Shown here piece by piece: positions 52,767-61,351 of a DNA stretch of 64,000 bases. Below the pieces are notes generated by a model that had not been told where the DNA came from, did not search any database, and saw only the letters and a list, made by a program, of their open reading frames with translations. A program made the translations under genes and the position numbers. How positions within the stretch are numbered: position 1 is the first letter of the stretch; each line of letters opens with the position of its first letter. Origin of the DNA: Flavobacteriales bacterium (GTDB taxonomy: Bacteria > Bacteroidota > Bacteroidia > UBA10329); assembly GCA_021741075.1 (NCBI GenBank), contig JAIOYO010000001.1:1-64000 (forward strand). The letters are read 5' to 3'.

Positions 52767-54125
52767 ATGATGAAAAGCCCAACTTCATTAACAATCCCTA
52801 TTATCTTATTTCTTCTCATCGGTTTTTCTGGATGCGAGAAGTATGAACGTGTGACAGATTCAACAGAAACGTCCGCTTATTCCGGTGATTTTCTTAGAAA
52901 ATTCTATGATCTTCAATGTCAAATTACCAAAGAAACACCGGGTTTCTTCCCGCCACAAGCAGCTCGAGCTTTTTCATATGTAGGACTAACTGGATATGAG
53001 GCGGTTGTTCATGGTATTCCTAACGCTAAAAGTCTCGCAGGACAGCTGAATGGTCTTTCTGCCAACGCTCTTCCACAGCCAGAAGTCGATAAAGCCTACA
53101 ATTGGGCGATTGTCGCAAACGCAGCTTCAGCCGAAATGATGCGCAAAATGTTTGAACTGAATCTTTCTGAGCAAAATCTACAGAAGATTAACGAAATGGA
53201 GGACTACAATTACAGTCAGTTGTATGCTGCAAATCCACTTCCTGTAGCAGATCGATCAGTGGCCTTCGGAAGAGCCATAGCAGAAGCTATTTATCAGTAT
53301 TCGATGACGGATGGAGGTCACCAAGCGTACTTAGATGCATTTCAGTTACCATATATACTACCAGTCGGAGATCATTGCTGGATTCCCACTGGAGCAACTG
53401 TTCATCCGATATGTCCTTATTGGGGAGAATGCCGTCCATTTCTTAATCAGAATGTGGTAGGAACACAGCCCCCACAGCATCTTCCTCATTCAGCAGATGT
53501 CAATTCTGATTTCTACGCAGCAGCTATGGAGGTTTATAATCAAGTAAACAACAACAGTGCAGAGCAGATAGAAATTGCAAGGTTTTGGGCCGATGATCCC
53601 TTTCAAACATGCACCCCTGCAGGTCATACGTTTAATCTACTATCTCAGTTGCTCGAAGAAGACGATGCCACTCTAGCCAAGACTGCCGTTGGCTACGCTA
53701 AATTGGGTATTGCCGAAAACGATGCCTTCATTTCTTGCTGGAAAAGCAAATATGATTTTGTTCTTGTTCGGCCGTTCACGTACATCCGTCAACACATTGA
53801 TCCGAACTTCAATACGGTAATAGGAACACCTCCGTTTCCTGCTTATTCGTCTGGACATTCGTGCGAAATTGGTGTAGGAGAGACCGTGTTCACTGAAATG
53901 TTCACCAATGGTGACGGTAAATACGAATTATCAGACCGGACTGGACTTCAATTTGGTTTCGGAATACGTCATTTCTCCAGTTTTTCAGAAATGGCCGAAG
54001 AATGCGCCAATTCGCGATTTTACGGAGGAATTCATTATCAAATGGATAACACAGAAGGATTAGTTACCGGAAGAAAGATTGGTTACATAGTTCTTAATCA
54101 GATTCAATGGCCAGAGGTAAATTAA
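52767..54125 (+). CDS. Vanadium-dependent haloperoxidase/PAP2-like lipoprotein
   Basis: The protein has 452 aa from ATG 52767 (a TTG exists at 52734) with lipobox FSGC. It has the three-part oxyanion pocket of the VHPO/PAP2 superfamily: WKSKYDFVLVRPFTYI (K...RP), FPAYSSGHSCEIG (SGH) and NSRFYGGIHYQMDNTEG (SR...H with a trailing Asp). These residues bind vanadate in haloperoxidases and phosphate in PAP2 phosphatases, so the activity is not fixed by sequence alone. It is predicted membrane-attached on the periplasmic or surface side. It overlaps the next lipoprotein gene by 19 bp. Confidence 0.82.
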   Translation: MMKSPTSLTIPIILFLLIGFSGCEKYERVTDSTETSAYSGDFLRKFYDLQCQITKETPGFFPPQAARAFSYVGLTGYEAVVHGIPNAKSLAGQLNGLSANALPQPEVDKAYNWAIVANAASAEMMRKMFELNLSEQNLQKINEMEDYNYSQLYAANPLPVADRSVAFGRAIAEAIYQYSMTDGGHQAYLDAFQLPYILPVGDHCWIPTGATVHPICPYWGECRPFLNQNVVGTQPPQHLPHSADVNSDFYAAAMEVYNQVNNNSAEQIEIARFWADDPFQTCTPAGHTFNLLSQLLEEDDATLAKTAVGYAKLGIAENDAFISCWKSKYDFVLVRPFTYIRQHIDPNFNTVIGTPPFPAYSSGHSCEIGVGETVFTEMFTNGDGKYELSDRTGLQFGFGIRHFSSFSEMAEECANSRFYGGIHYQMDNTEGLVTGRKIGYIVLNQIQWPEVN

Positions 54126-54523
54126 GATTATTGCCCTTTGTTTTCATATTTACTGTTCTAGCTGCTTGTGAAAATGAACCAACGAAGAAAGTAACGGTCA
54201 ATCCTATTCAATTCATGGCTGATCTACATTGCGAGGCAGTTTCGTTAAGAAAGGCACGGTTTGAATTGGCCGATAAGATGCGTTTTATGGAAGACACCTT
54301 GATGCAATCGAGTACTTCTGATAGCGCGAAGGCATTGCTTCGAACTCAGTTAGATAATTTAGAACCATACAAAGACAGCATTGTCAACAGAAGCTTAGAG
54401 CTTTCTAAGATTATCAAGTTCACGTTAGATTCCTTGATTGAACAAGAATTCACTGAAATGGTGCAGCGAAAATCATTTGATGTTGAATTGGCTGCGGAAT
54501 TGGAGAAAAGAGGTTGTCGGTAA
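54107..54523 (+). CDS. Lipoprotein of unknown function (138 aa)
   Basis: The peptide has signal sequence LRLLPFVFIFTVLAAC with lipobox LAAC. The mature part is helical and charged (LRKARFELADKMRFMEDTL ... ELEKRGC), with Cys residues in LHCEAV and at the C-terminus. It starts 19 bp inside the preceding haloperoxidase-like gene, which implies coupled expression and possibly joint function. I do not recognise a family. Confidence 0.75.
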   Translation: MARGKLRLLPFVFIFTVLAACENEPTKKVTVNPIQFMADLHCEAVSLRKARFELADKMRFMEDTLMQSSTSDSAKALLRTQLDNLEPYKDSIVNRSLELSKIIKFTLDSLIEQEFTEMVQRKSFDVELAAELEKRGCR

Positions 54524-54550
54524 AAACAGCCACTGTTTGGCGTAGTCCTT

Positions 54551-54558
54551 TACTTTTG
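54551..54558 (+). promoter_or_regulatory. -7 box of apbE (probably leaderless)
   Basis: TACTTTTG matches TAnnTTTG exactly and is separated from ATG 54564 by five bases (CGGTA), as before 13709 and accA. Confidence 0.55.
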
Positions 54559-54563
54559 CGGTA

Positions 54564-55553
54564 ATGAAAAGTGCTTTGATTTTTGCCGCGTTGCTGCTTT
54601 TTGCCGCATGCTCTAGTAATGTGAGAAAAGAAGCCACTGGCTTTACTCAGGGAACTACTTATTCTGTTATTTATTACAATAACGGAACTGATTTTCAGTA
54701 CCAAATTGATAGTTTGTTGCTTGCGTTTGACCGTATTCTATCTACTTATCAGGAAACCAGTTATATAAGCAAATGGAATAGGAATGAGCATTTTTCCTTG
54801 CAGCAATCTCAGCTATTTAAGGAAGTTGTAAAGCGCTCCTTAGAGATAAATCAGCTTTCAGATGGAGCATTCGATATCACGGTTTCACCATTGATGAAAT
54901 ACTGGTTCGAAAATAATTGGCAGGTTTCGCAACTGGACTCGTCTAAGGTGGATAGTTTAATGGCCTTTGTCGGAATGAACTATGTGGTGCTAGATGGCCA
55001 AGATTATGACAAGACTAATTCGCATACGCAAATTGATGTAAATGCCATAGCGCAAGGCTATTCTGTAGATATACTAGCTCATTACTTAGAAAGTCAGGGA
55101 ATCTTCAATTACTTAGTCGAAATAGGCGGAGAGATTCGCGCCAGCGGAACCAAGCCGAATGAAGAAAATTGGAGCGTTGGAATTGATGTTCCAGAACAAG
55201 GAATTTCGGAAAATCGAGAGTTAGCCATGTCTATTACGTTGATTAATAGCTCCTTAGCAACTTCTGGCAACTACCGCAAGTTTGTAGAGATTGATGGAGT
55301 CAAATATGGCCATTCTCTCAATCCACTTACTGGTTATCCGGCCCAAACGGACGTGCTAAGTGCAACCATTATTGCTGAGGATTGCATGACTGCAGATGCC
55401 TTGGCTACGGCTTGTATGGTGATGGGTTTTGAGCGTGCAAAAGAATTGATACAATCGAATAAATCAATTGAAGGTGTTCTTATTTACTCAACCCCATCCA
55501 ACGTTGAAACTTGGATTTCTGAGGGAGTGAAGCAAGAAGGGAATGGTCAATGA
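54564..55553 (+). CDS. apbE: FAD:protein FMN transferase
   Basis: ApbE transfers FMN from FAD to a Thr/Ser in target proteins and is needed to mature NqrB and NqrC, whose FMN sites are both present here. This 329-aa protein has a lipoprotein signal (LIFAALLLFAAC). Family blocks are GTTYSVIYYN, GAFDITVSPLM, IDVNAIAQGYSVDILAHYL, NYLVEIGGEIRASG and YGHSLNPLTGYPAQTDVLSATI with the Mg-binding Asp region CMTADALATACMVMG. Its ATG is preceded by a leaderless-type promoter box. Confidence 0.95.
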   Translation: MKSALIFAALLLFAACSSNVRKEATGFTQGTTYSVIYYNNGTDFQYQIDSLLLAFDRILSTYQETSYISKWNRNEHFSLQQSQLFKEVVKRSLEINQLSDGAFDITVSPLMKYWFENNWQVSQLDSSKVDSLMAFVGMNYVVLDGQDYDKTNSHTQIDVNAIAQGYSVDILAHYLESQGIFNYLVEIGGEIRASGTKPNEENWSVGIDVPEQGISENRELAMSITLINSSLATSGNYRKFVEIDGVKYGHSLNPLTGYPAQTDVLSATIIAEDCMTADALATACMVMGFERAKELIQSNKSIEGVLIYSTPSNVETWISEGVKQEGNGQ

Positions 55554-57006
55554 TTTGAAAGACTTTGGTAAATCCAAGTCACAGCAATCGCTTACTGGAA
55601 TTATTCTAGCTGCAGTTGCCCTTGTTTTTCACAGTTACAATTTAGATTATTCTTCGCTTTCACTTGATGAAACATTCCATGTCTGGCATGCTCAAAAGCC
55701 ATTGTCCGATGTGATAGAAAAAGCCGCCAACGACCCCAATCCACCTGTATTTAATGTACTGATTTCATTTTGGGTAAAGCAGTTTGGAGTAGCCGAATGG
55801 ACGTTGCGTTTCTTTAGTGTTCTAATGGGAACTTTATCGGTTTTGGCGATGTATCTCATTGGTCTGAGGAACTTTGGGTTCAGAGTGGGAGTGATGGCGG
55901 CTTTTCTGTTCTGCTTTTCGCCCATGTTGTTTCGCTTCACGCATCTCATTCGGCCTTATACGTTACTTATGATTACGGTGATTTTGTCGTACGGATTTTT
56001 GTTCGAATACGTTAGGAAGCCATCCAAATGGAAGCTGTTTCTGTATTATCTCATGACTACTTTGATGATTTATGTTCATCCAACATCCATCTTCAATTTG
56101 CCAACTCATGCAACCATTGCTCTTTTGAGCAGTTACCAGAACCCAAACCAAGTTGGTGTAATGCTCATTACTATTGTCTTGGCTGCGCTTAGTTTTGGGG
56201 CTTACTACCTCTCCATTCCTTATTTCGAGAAGGAAGTTGAAATGTGGTTGGCACCACCTAATTGGGAAGATGTATGGTACGTGATTAATGTGTTTTACGC
56301 CAAGTGGTATGTAATGGCTATTCAGTTAGCATTAGTCGTTGCACTTCTGATACCAAGTGTTAGAAAACGCTGGTCAAAACATTGGATTCACTTTGCGATG
56401 ATTGTCGCGTGGATTCTATTTCCGTTGAGTATCAGCTATGTTTTTTCGCACCTGTTTGAACCTGTTTTTCAAGACAAATATGTACTGTCAGCCTTACCTG
56501 GAATGCTGTTGCTATTGGCCATGTCCATTGACGTAATTGTTCCAAAATTCTGGAAGTTGATTCCTTTCATTTCAGCTGTGCTTGTCTCTGCATTATGGAT
56601 TGATTTGACGCCACATACGGAAGGCGATTGGCGCAATGTCGTGACCTATATTAATGCAAATAAGGACCAAGAAACTGCTGTTTTTATCAATCCTTGGTAC
56701 GAGTTTACATCATTCTCGTACTACAATGACCCTGTAGGATATGCTAATACAGACAGTACCATGAAGCGAATGGTTACCGACAGAATTCTGTGGGCATGGC
56801 ATGATGTAGTTGCTGATGAATCCACCCAAGCTAATTTTGATAGACTCTATCTGGTATCTGCACATGGCGGTTATGCCAATTGGCCGTTTAATTTGGATAG
56901 TTTAAAATCAAATTCTGACTTAATAAACGAGCGAAAGTTTGATGGAGTTTATGTTCAACTTTTTGAGTTGAACAAGCACAAAATGGAATTGGAAAATTCA
57001 AATTGA
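55543..57006 (+). CDS. GT-C (family 39-like) membrane glycosyltransferase, paralogue 1
   Basis: This 487-aa polytopic protein has the GT39-like first loop YSSLSLDETFHVWHAQKP (Asp-Glu pair) and NDPNPPVFNVLISFW. RFTHLIRPYTLLMITVILSY and TLMIYVHPTSIFN continue the core. It probably uses a polyprenyl-phosphate sugar donor at the periplasmic face. It overlaps apbE by 11 bp and is closely similar to the next gene, so the two arose by tandem duplication. Confidence 0.85.
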   Translation: MVNDLKDFGKSKSQQSLTGIILAAVALVFHSYNLDYSSLSLDETFHVWHAQKPLSDVIEKAANDPNPPVFNVLISFWVKQFGVAEWTLRFFSVLMGTLSVLAMYLIGLRNFGFRVGVMAAFLFCFSPMLFRFTHLIRPYTLLMITVILSYGFLFEYVRKPSKWKLFLYYLMTTLMIYVHPTSIFNLPTHATIALLSSYQNPNQVGVMLITIVLAALSFGAYYLSIPYFEKEVEMWLAPPNWEDVWYVINVFYAKWYVMAIQLALVVALLIPSVRKRWSKHWIHFAMIVAWILFPLSISYVFSHLFEPVFQDKYVLSALPGMLLLLAMSIDVIVPKFWKLIPFISAVLVSALWIDLTPHTEGDWRNVVTYINANKDQETAVFINPWYEFTSFSYYNDPVGYANTDSTMKRMVTDRILWAWHDVVADESTQANFDRLYLVSAHGGYANWPFNLDSLKSNSDLINERKFDGVYVQLFELNKHKMELENSN

Positions 57007-57077
57007 ACCATGCTTCTTCATTCACAAATCGAGTATGAATTAATAGTAAAGAGAGTCAGCGGTGTTGCAATGACTGT

Positions 57078-57085
57078 TATTTTTG
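57078..57085 (+). promoter_or_regulatory. Candidate -7 box for the second GT-C gene
   Basis: TATTTTTG matches TAnnTTTG exactly, 63 bp before the TTG start at 57148. The 141-bp gap between the two GT-C genes holds no other clear signal. Confidence 0.4.
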
Positions 57086-57147
57086 TCCTTCACATAACAT
57101 TTTATTTGTTCTTGCAAGTTTCATGTTTCGCATAGCGTGATTTAGAA

Positions 57148-58959
57148 TTGGATTCGCCTCACTTGAAAAATATTATTCTATTCTTGCTGGTGCTGCTGTC
57201 GTTGGCATTTCATTGCTATCATCTTGAATATGCTTCTTATGAGTTGGATGAAGCCGTTCACATATGGCACGCTCAAAAGCCGTACGCAGAAGTGGTTGAA
57301 CAAGCCTCAAATGACCCCAATCCTCCAATCTATAATTTAATCATTTCGGCTTGGGTCAAAACCTTTGGAGTTGGAGAGTTTAGCACGCGTTTTTTTAGCG
57401 TGTTGATGGGAGTTTTGGCTATTGTAGCAATGTTTTTTGTAGCCAGTCGGAATTTCGGACTAACGGTGGGAATTATAGCGGCCCTTTTTCTTTGTTTCTC
57501 TCCTGTTCAGTTTCGTTTTACTCATTTAGCACGGCCTTATTCATTATTGATGCTTACGGTCATCTTGTCTTATGGAGCGATGTTCGAAGCAATGAAAAAG
57601 CCAAAGGGTTGGCGTCTTATCCTTTACTATTTGTGTAGTACGTTAATGATTTACGTGCATCCGACATCGGTTTTCAATATTCCTGCGCAGGGCTTCATCG
57701 CCTTGCGAAACTTCAGAAAAGATTACAAGACAATCTTGAAATTCGCATTAGTGATGGTGGTTTCGGTGGCAACCTTCGGAATTTGGATGATGGCAATTCC
57801 TTATTTTGAGCGAGACGATGCCATGTGGTTTGGCCCACCTGCATGGGACCAAATTTACCATGTGATACGCGTGTTCTATGGAGGAATTGGTCTGGTCATT
57901 CTTCAGCTAGGGGTTTTGGTTGTTATTGGTGTCACTGCCATAGGTAATAGAAAAGAAGGCTCAAACACTCAATGGCTCGATTTAATATTGTGGTTGCTCA
58001 TTCCTGCACTAACAAGCATCGCGTTCTCATATCTAATCAAACCCATTTTTCAGGATAAATACATTCTTTCTGTTCAACCAGCGGCAATGCTGCTACTTGC
58101 TGCCTCCATTTATCAAACGGGTAAATGGTTGCGCATGCCGCTTTACATCGCAGCATTCGCTCTCGTGGTTTGGTCTATTGATTTGAATCCAAAATCAGAA
58201 GATGATTGGAAATCATCAGTTGAATATGTAATGCCCAAACTGGACAAGAATAGTGCTGTTCTTATCGACCCGTGGTATGAGTTCAGAACCTTTGCTTTCT
58301 ACTTTGATCGAGAGGCTTATGAATTGCCAGATAGCACGTATAAAATCTTGGTTTCCAAACGTGTTTATACTGCTTGGGAGGACGTTTATGATGTCGCTAA
58401 TAATCGACCTAAAACGGATGTAGTATTTGTGATGAGTGGACATGTAGGATATATCACTCCAATTGTGTCCTCTGCAACACTCGATTCTTTAGCAACCCTT
58501 ACGGGTCTTAAGCATTTTCCAGGCGTTACCATTAGAACGTATTCGTTCTCAAGTTCTTTGGACACGTTGGCGTTTGAAAAACTAGATTTTTCGTCAGAGA
58601 AAGGAGGGGTTAAACAAGTTGGGAAAGAAGATGAATTTCCTGCCGGGATTGTTGTTTCATTGAGTAACGCAAATTCTGAAAGGTTGGCGCAAATAAATGC
58701 CTCCGTGGATATTGCGTCTGGTGAAGACCTTGATGGATTGGATTTTGTCGTGACCGTTGAAAAGTCTAATCAACCCTTTCTGCTGTATCAAAGTGTTAAT
58801 GTGAAAAAGGAACTGGAAAAGTCAAAAAACGGTAGAACTATTGTAGTTTCGAGTGCAGTGGAAGGCTTCGACAAAGAATGTGTTGTGAAAGTCTATATCT
58901 GGAATTCTAAACGTATCAATCTAGAGATTGATAATCTCCAAGTAACTATCAAGAATTAG
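57148..58959 (+). CDS. GT-C (family 39-like) membrane glycosyltransferase, paralogue 2, with C-terminal extension
   Basis: This 603-aa protein is a paralogue of the preceding gene: it shares the SYELDEAVHIWHAQKP and NDPNPPIYNLIISAW loops, FRFTHLARPYSLLML and TLMIYVHPTSVFN. It adds about 120 residues at the C-terminus (from about 480) with a beta-sandwich look (FPAGIVVSLSNAN ... GLDFVVTVEKSNQPFLLYQSV), possibly a carbohydrate-binding module. The start is TTG at 57148 or 57163; no ATG is present. Confidence 0.85.
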   Translation: MDSPHLKNIILFLLVLLSLAFHCYHLEYASYELDEAVHIWHAQKPYAEVVEQASNDPNPPIYNLIISAWVKTFGVGEFSTRFFSVLMGVLAIVAMFFVASRNFGLTVGIIAALFLCFSPVQFRFTHLARPYSLLMLTVILSYGAMFEAMKKPKGWRLILYYLCSTLMIYVHPTSVFNIPAQGFIALRNFRKDYKTILKFALVMVVSVATFGIWMMAIPYFERDDAMWFGPPAWDQIYHVIRVFYGGIGLVILQLGVLVVIGVTAIGNRKEGSNTQWLDLILWLLIPALTSIAFSYLIKPIFQDKYILSVQPAAMLLLAASIYQTGKWLRMPLYIAAFALVVWSIDLNPKSEDDWKSSVEYVMPKLDKNSAVLIDPWYEFRTFAFYFDREAYELPDSTYKILVSKRVYTAWEDVYDVANNRPKTDVVFVMSGHVGYITPIVSSATLDSLATLTGLKHFPGVTIRTYSFSSSLDTLAFEKLDFSSEKGGVKQVGKEDEFPAGIVVSLSNANSERLAQINASVDIASGEDLDGLDFVVTVEKSNQPFLLYQSVNVKKELEKSKNGRTIVVSSAVEGFDKECVVKVYIWNSKRINLEIDNLQVTIKN

Positions 58960-58965
58960 CCAAGA

Positions 58966-59166
58966 TTAAGCCGCTTCTCCGGGCTTTTTGCATTGCTCTT
59001 CAGGCATTGCTCCACAAAACCCGCAAGCTTGTCCTTCCTTGTTTAAAAACGGACTATTGCTAGCACAAGTGCCGGAAAATTTCCCGTCCTTTTTTAATAA
59101 AAGCTTGATACCGATTCCTGCAAATCCGATTCCTAGTAAGAGTATTGTTGCAACTACAACTGCCAT
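58966..59166 (-). CDS. Small single-helix membrane protein with Cys cluster (66 aa)
   Basis: The protein has an N-terminal helix (MAVVVATILLLGIGFAGIGI) and a soluble tail with four Cys in CASNSPFLNKEGQACGFCG and EEQCKKPGEA. The Cys pattern may bind metal. It lies 11 bp downstream of purA on the same strand, an arrangement I associate with flavobacteria, but no function is known. Confidence 0.78.
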   Translation of the reverse strand: MAVVVATILLLGIGFAGIGIKLLLKKDGKFSGTCASNSPFLNKEGQACGFCGAMPEEQCKKPGEAA

Positions 59167-59177
59167 TTTAAATTCGT

Positions 59178-60464
59178 TTATACGGTGATAGAACTAACGT
59201 TTTGAAATAGAGTTTGTTCTCGATCAGGACCAACAGAAACAACAGAAATTGGAACTCCTGTTTGCTCTTCGATAAAGGCAATATAGTCTTGAAGTTCTTG
59301 AGGAAGCGGGTCTCCGTTGGTAAACTTGGTGAGATCCGTTTTCCAACCTTTCATTTCAATGTAAACAGGCTCAACGGTTTCCGTAAGATCAAAAGGCATT
59401 TGGTCCGTCAACTCTCCATTCACTTTGTATTGTGTGCAGACTTTGATTGTATCAAACGAATCAAGAACATCCGTCTTCAGCATGTTCAATTCAGTCACTC
59501 CATTTATCATGATGGCGTAGTTCAGAGCTGGTATATCCAACCAGCCACATCTGCGTTTTCTACCAGTGGTTGACCCATATTCATGTCCGATTCTACAAAG
59601 GTCTTCACCTATTTCGTCAAACAATTCTGTTGGAAATGGACCAGAACCAACACGTGTGCAATATGCTTTGAAAATCCCGATAACGTTTCCGATTCGGTTT
59701 GGCGCAACTCCAAGTCCGGTACAAGCTCCAGCACAAACTGTGTTTGAAGATGTAACAAATGGATATGAACCAAAATCAATATCAAGCAAAGATCCTTGCG
59801 CACCTTCCGCTAAAACTGACCGACCATCTTTTAGCTTGTTATTAAGGTATTGTTCACTGTCAATCAGTTCAAAACGCTTGAGGGTTTCCAAACTCTCAAA
59901 CCACTCGTTTTCTACTTCAGTAGAAACGGTTTCGGCTCCAAATTGCTTGAGAATTTGTTCGTGTTTTTCCTTAAGGAAAGTATATTTCTCTTTGAATTTT
60001 TCAGTCAGAAAATCACCAACACGCAGACCATTTCGGCCTGTTTTGTCCATATAAGTAGGTCCGATTCCTTTCAACGTACTTCCAATTTTGCTGTTGCCTT
60101 TTGCAGCTTCAGAAGCAGCATCCAACAAACGGTGAGTTGGAAGAATGAGATGTGCTTTCTTTGAAATTTTCAAAGTCGATGACACGTTCACATTCAGCTT
60201 GTCCAAAGCAGTTATTTCTCGCTTAAAAATTATTGGGTCGATTACCACGCCATTTCCAACCACGTTAATCGCATTCTTGCGGAAAATGCCTGATGGAATT
60301 GTATGCAAAACATGTTTAATTCCTTCAAACTCCAACGTGTGTCCTGCATTTGGACCACCTTGAAATCGAGCTATTACATCGTACTTCGGGGTAAGTACAT
60401 CAACAATTTTACCCTTTCCCTCGTCTCCCCATTGTAGACCTAAGAGTACATCCACTTTCTTCAA
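59178..60464 (-). CDS. purA: Adenylosuccinate synthetase
   Basis: PurA joins IMP and aspartate using GTP in AMP synthesis. This 428-aa enzyme has the GTP loop LQWGDEGKGKIVD, catalytic GGPNAGHT, KIGSTLKGIGPTYMDK and the Arg loop STTGRKRRCGWLD. The start is TTG 60464, since the conserved MKKVDVLLGLQWG begins there and no ATG is available. The small Cys membrane protein follows it. Confidence 0.96.
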   Translation of the reverse strand: MKKVDVLLGLQWGDEGKGKIVDVLTPKYDVIARFQGGPNAGHTLEFEGIKHVLHTIPSGIFRKNAINVVGNGVVIDPIIFKREITALDKLNVNVSSTLKISKKAHLILPTHRLLDAASEAAKGNSKIGSTLKGIGPTYMDKTGRNGLRVGDFLTEKFKEKYTFLKEKHEQILKQFGAETVSTEVENEWFESLETLKRFELIDSEQYLNNKLKDGRSVLAEGAQGSLLDIDFGSYPFVTSSNTVCAGACTGLGVAPNRIGNVIGIFKAYCTRVGSGPFPTELFDEIGEDLCRIGHEYGSTTGRKRRCGWLDIPALNYAIMINGVTELNMLKTDVLDSFDTIKVCTQYKVNGELTDQMPFDLTETVEPVYIEMKGWKTDLTKFTNGDPLPQELQDYIAFIEEQTGVPISVVSVGPDREQTLFQNVSSITV

Positions 60465-60481
60465 AGTAATTCGATTATGAG

Positions 60482-60817
60482 TTAGAAACTTTCGGAAGCC
60501 TTTGCCACCGAGTCATAGATTTTAAAAATAGAGTCAAGCTTGGTCATCACCATAAGCTTTTTCACTTTCGGAGAGATACCGCCAATTACCAATTCACCAC
60601 CTGAATTTCGTGCAGAAGTAAACATTCCGATAAGAAGATTTAGACCAGAACTATTAACGTATTCCAAGTCTTCCAAACTCATTAAATAACGATTGGTGCC
60701 ATTTTCAATGAGTGATTCAAACTCCATGATGAGCCCAGTTGCCTGTTCTTTTTCAATCAATCGTCCTGATAATTTTATCAATTTCACGTTTCCGTGGTCT
60801 GTGATGCTGTATTCCAT
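60482..60817 (-). CDS. STAS-domain protein (anti-sigma factor antagonist-like)
   Basis: This 111-aa single STAS domain has the phosphorylation-site segment DLEYVNSSGLNLLIGMF, with Ser in the usual SpoIIAA/RsbV position. Such proteins bind anti-sigma kinases in their dephosphorylated form. No partner kinase gene is in this window. It is flanked by purA (17 bp) and a Fur gene (2 bp), and all three read on the same strand. Confidence 0.9.
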   Translation of the reverse strand: MEYSITDHGNVKLIKLSGRLIEKEQATGLIMEFESLIENGTNRYLMSLEDLEYVNSSGLNLLIGMFTSARNSGGELVIGGISPKVKKLMVMTKLDSIFKIYDSVAKASESF

Positions 60818-60819
60818 AG

Positions 60820-61308
60820 TTAATCTGTTTGCTTCATACGGTCACATTTACCGTCATTGGCGAGCTTTTTACAGCTGCCATAAAAATTCAATGAATGGTT
60901 TGTAATACTAAAACCCAAAATGTCACCCGCCATATTTTGTATCTGCTGAATTCGGGGGTCGCAAAATTCAAACACTTTACCGCAATCCTGACAAATCAAA
61001 TGGTCGTGTTGCGCATACTTGTAGGACCGTTCGAAATGGGCAATGTTCTTCCCAAACTGATGCTTGGTAACAAGTTTGCAATCGAGTAGAAGTTCAATGG
61101 TGTTGTAAAGCGTGGCACGGCTTACGCGATAGTTCTTAACCTTCATCTGAACATAAAGCGATTCAATATCAAAATGACCGTCACTTGAGTATACCTCAGC
61201 CAGAATAGCAAAACGCTCAGGCGTTTTCCTATGACCGTGCTCCCCCAAATAGTTGGAGAAAATCTCTTTCACATTCTCGAATATCTCTGTTTCTGGTTCA
61301 GAAAGCAT
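60820..61308 (-). CDS. Fur-family transcriptional regulator
   Basis: This 162-aa protein has the Fur winged helix (HRKTPERFAILAEVYSSDGHF ... YRVSRATLYNTIELLLDC) and the dimerisation/metal domain with HLICQDCGKVFEF, the HxH-type AHFERSYKYAQHDH and a C-terminal CKKLANDGKC pair for structural zinc. It could be Fur, PerR or Zur; the sequence does not decide. It lies 2 bp from the STAS gene. Confidence 0.93.
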   Translation of the reverse strand: MLSEPETEIFENVKEIFSNYLGEHGHRKTPERFAILAEVYSSDGHFDIESLYVQMKVKNYRVSRATLYNTIELLLDCKLVTKHQFGKNIAHFERSYKYAQHDHLICQDCGKVFEFCDPRIQQIQNMAGDILGFSITNHSLNFYGSCKKLANDGKCDRMKQTD

Positions 61309-61351
61309 TGCTCCGATTAAGGCTTAAAGTTAGGTATTCAGATGGTTCGAA

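Noticed and set aside
27014..58959. A single GT-C family made of three paralogues
   Set aside because: The gene at 27014-28537 shares only architecture and the DE loop with the two at 55.5-59 kb; its sequence blocks differ.
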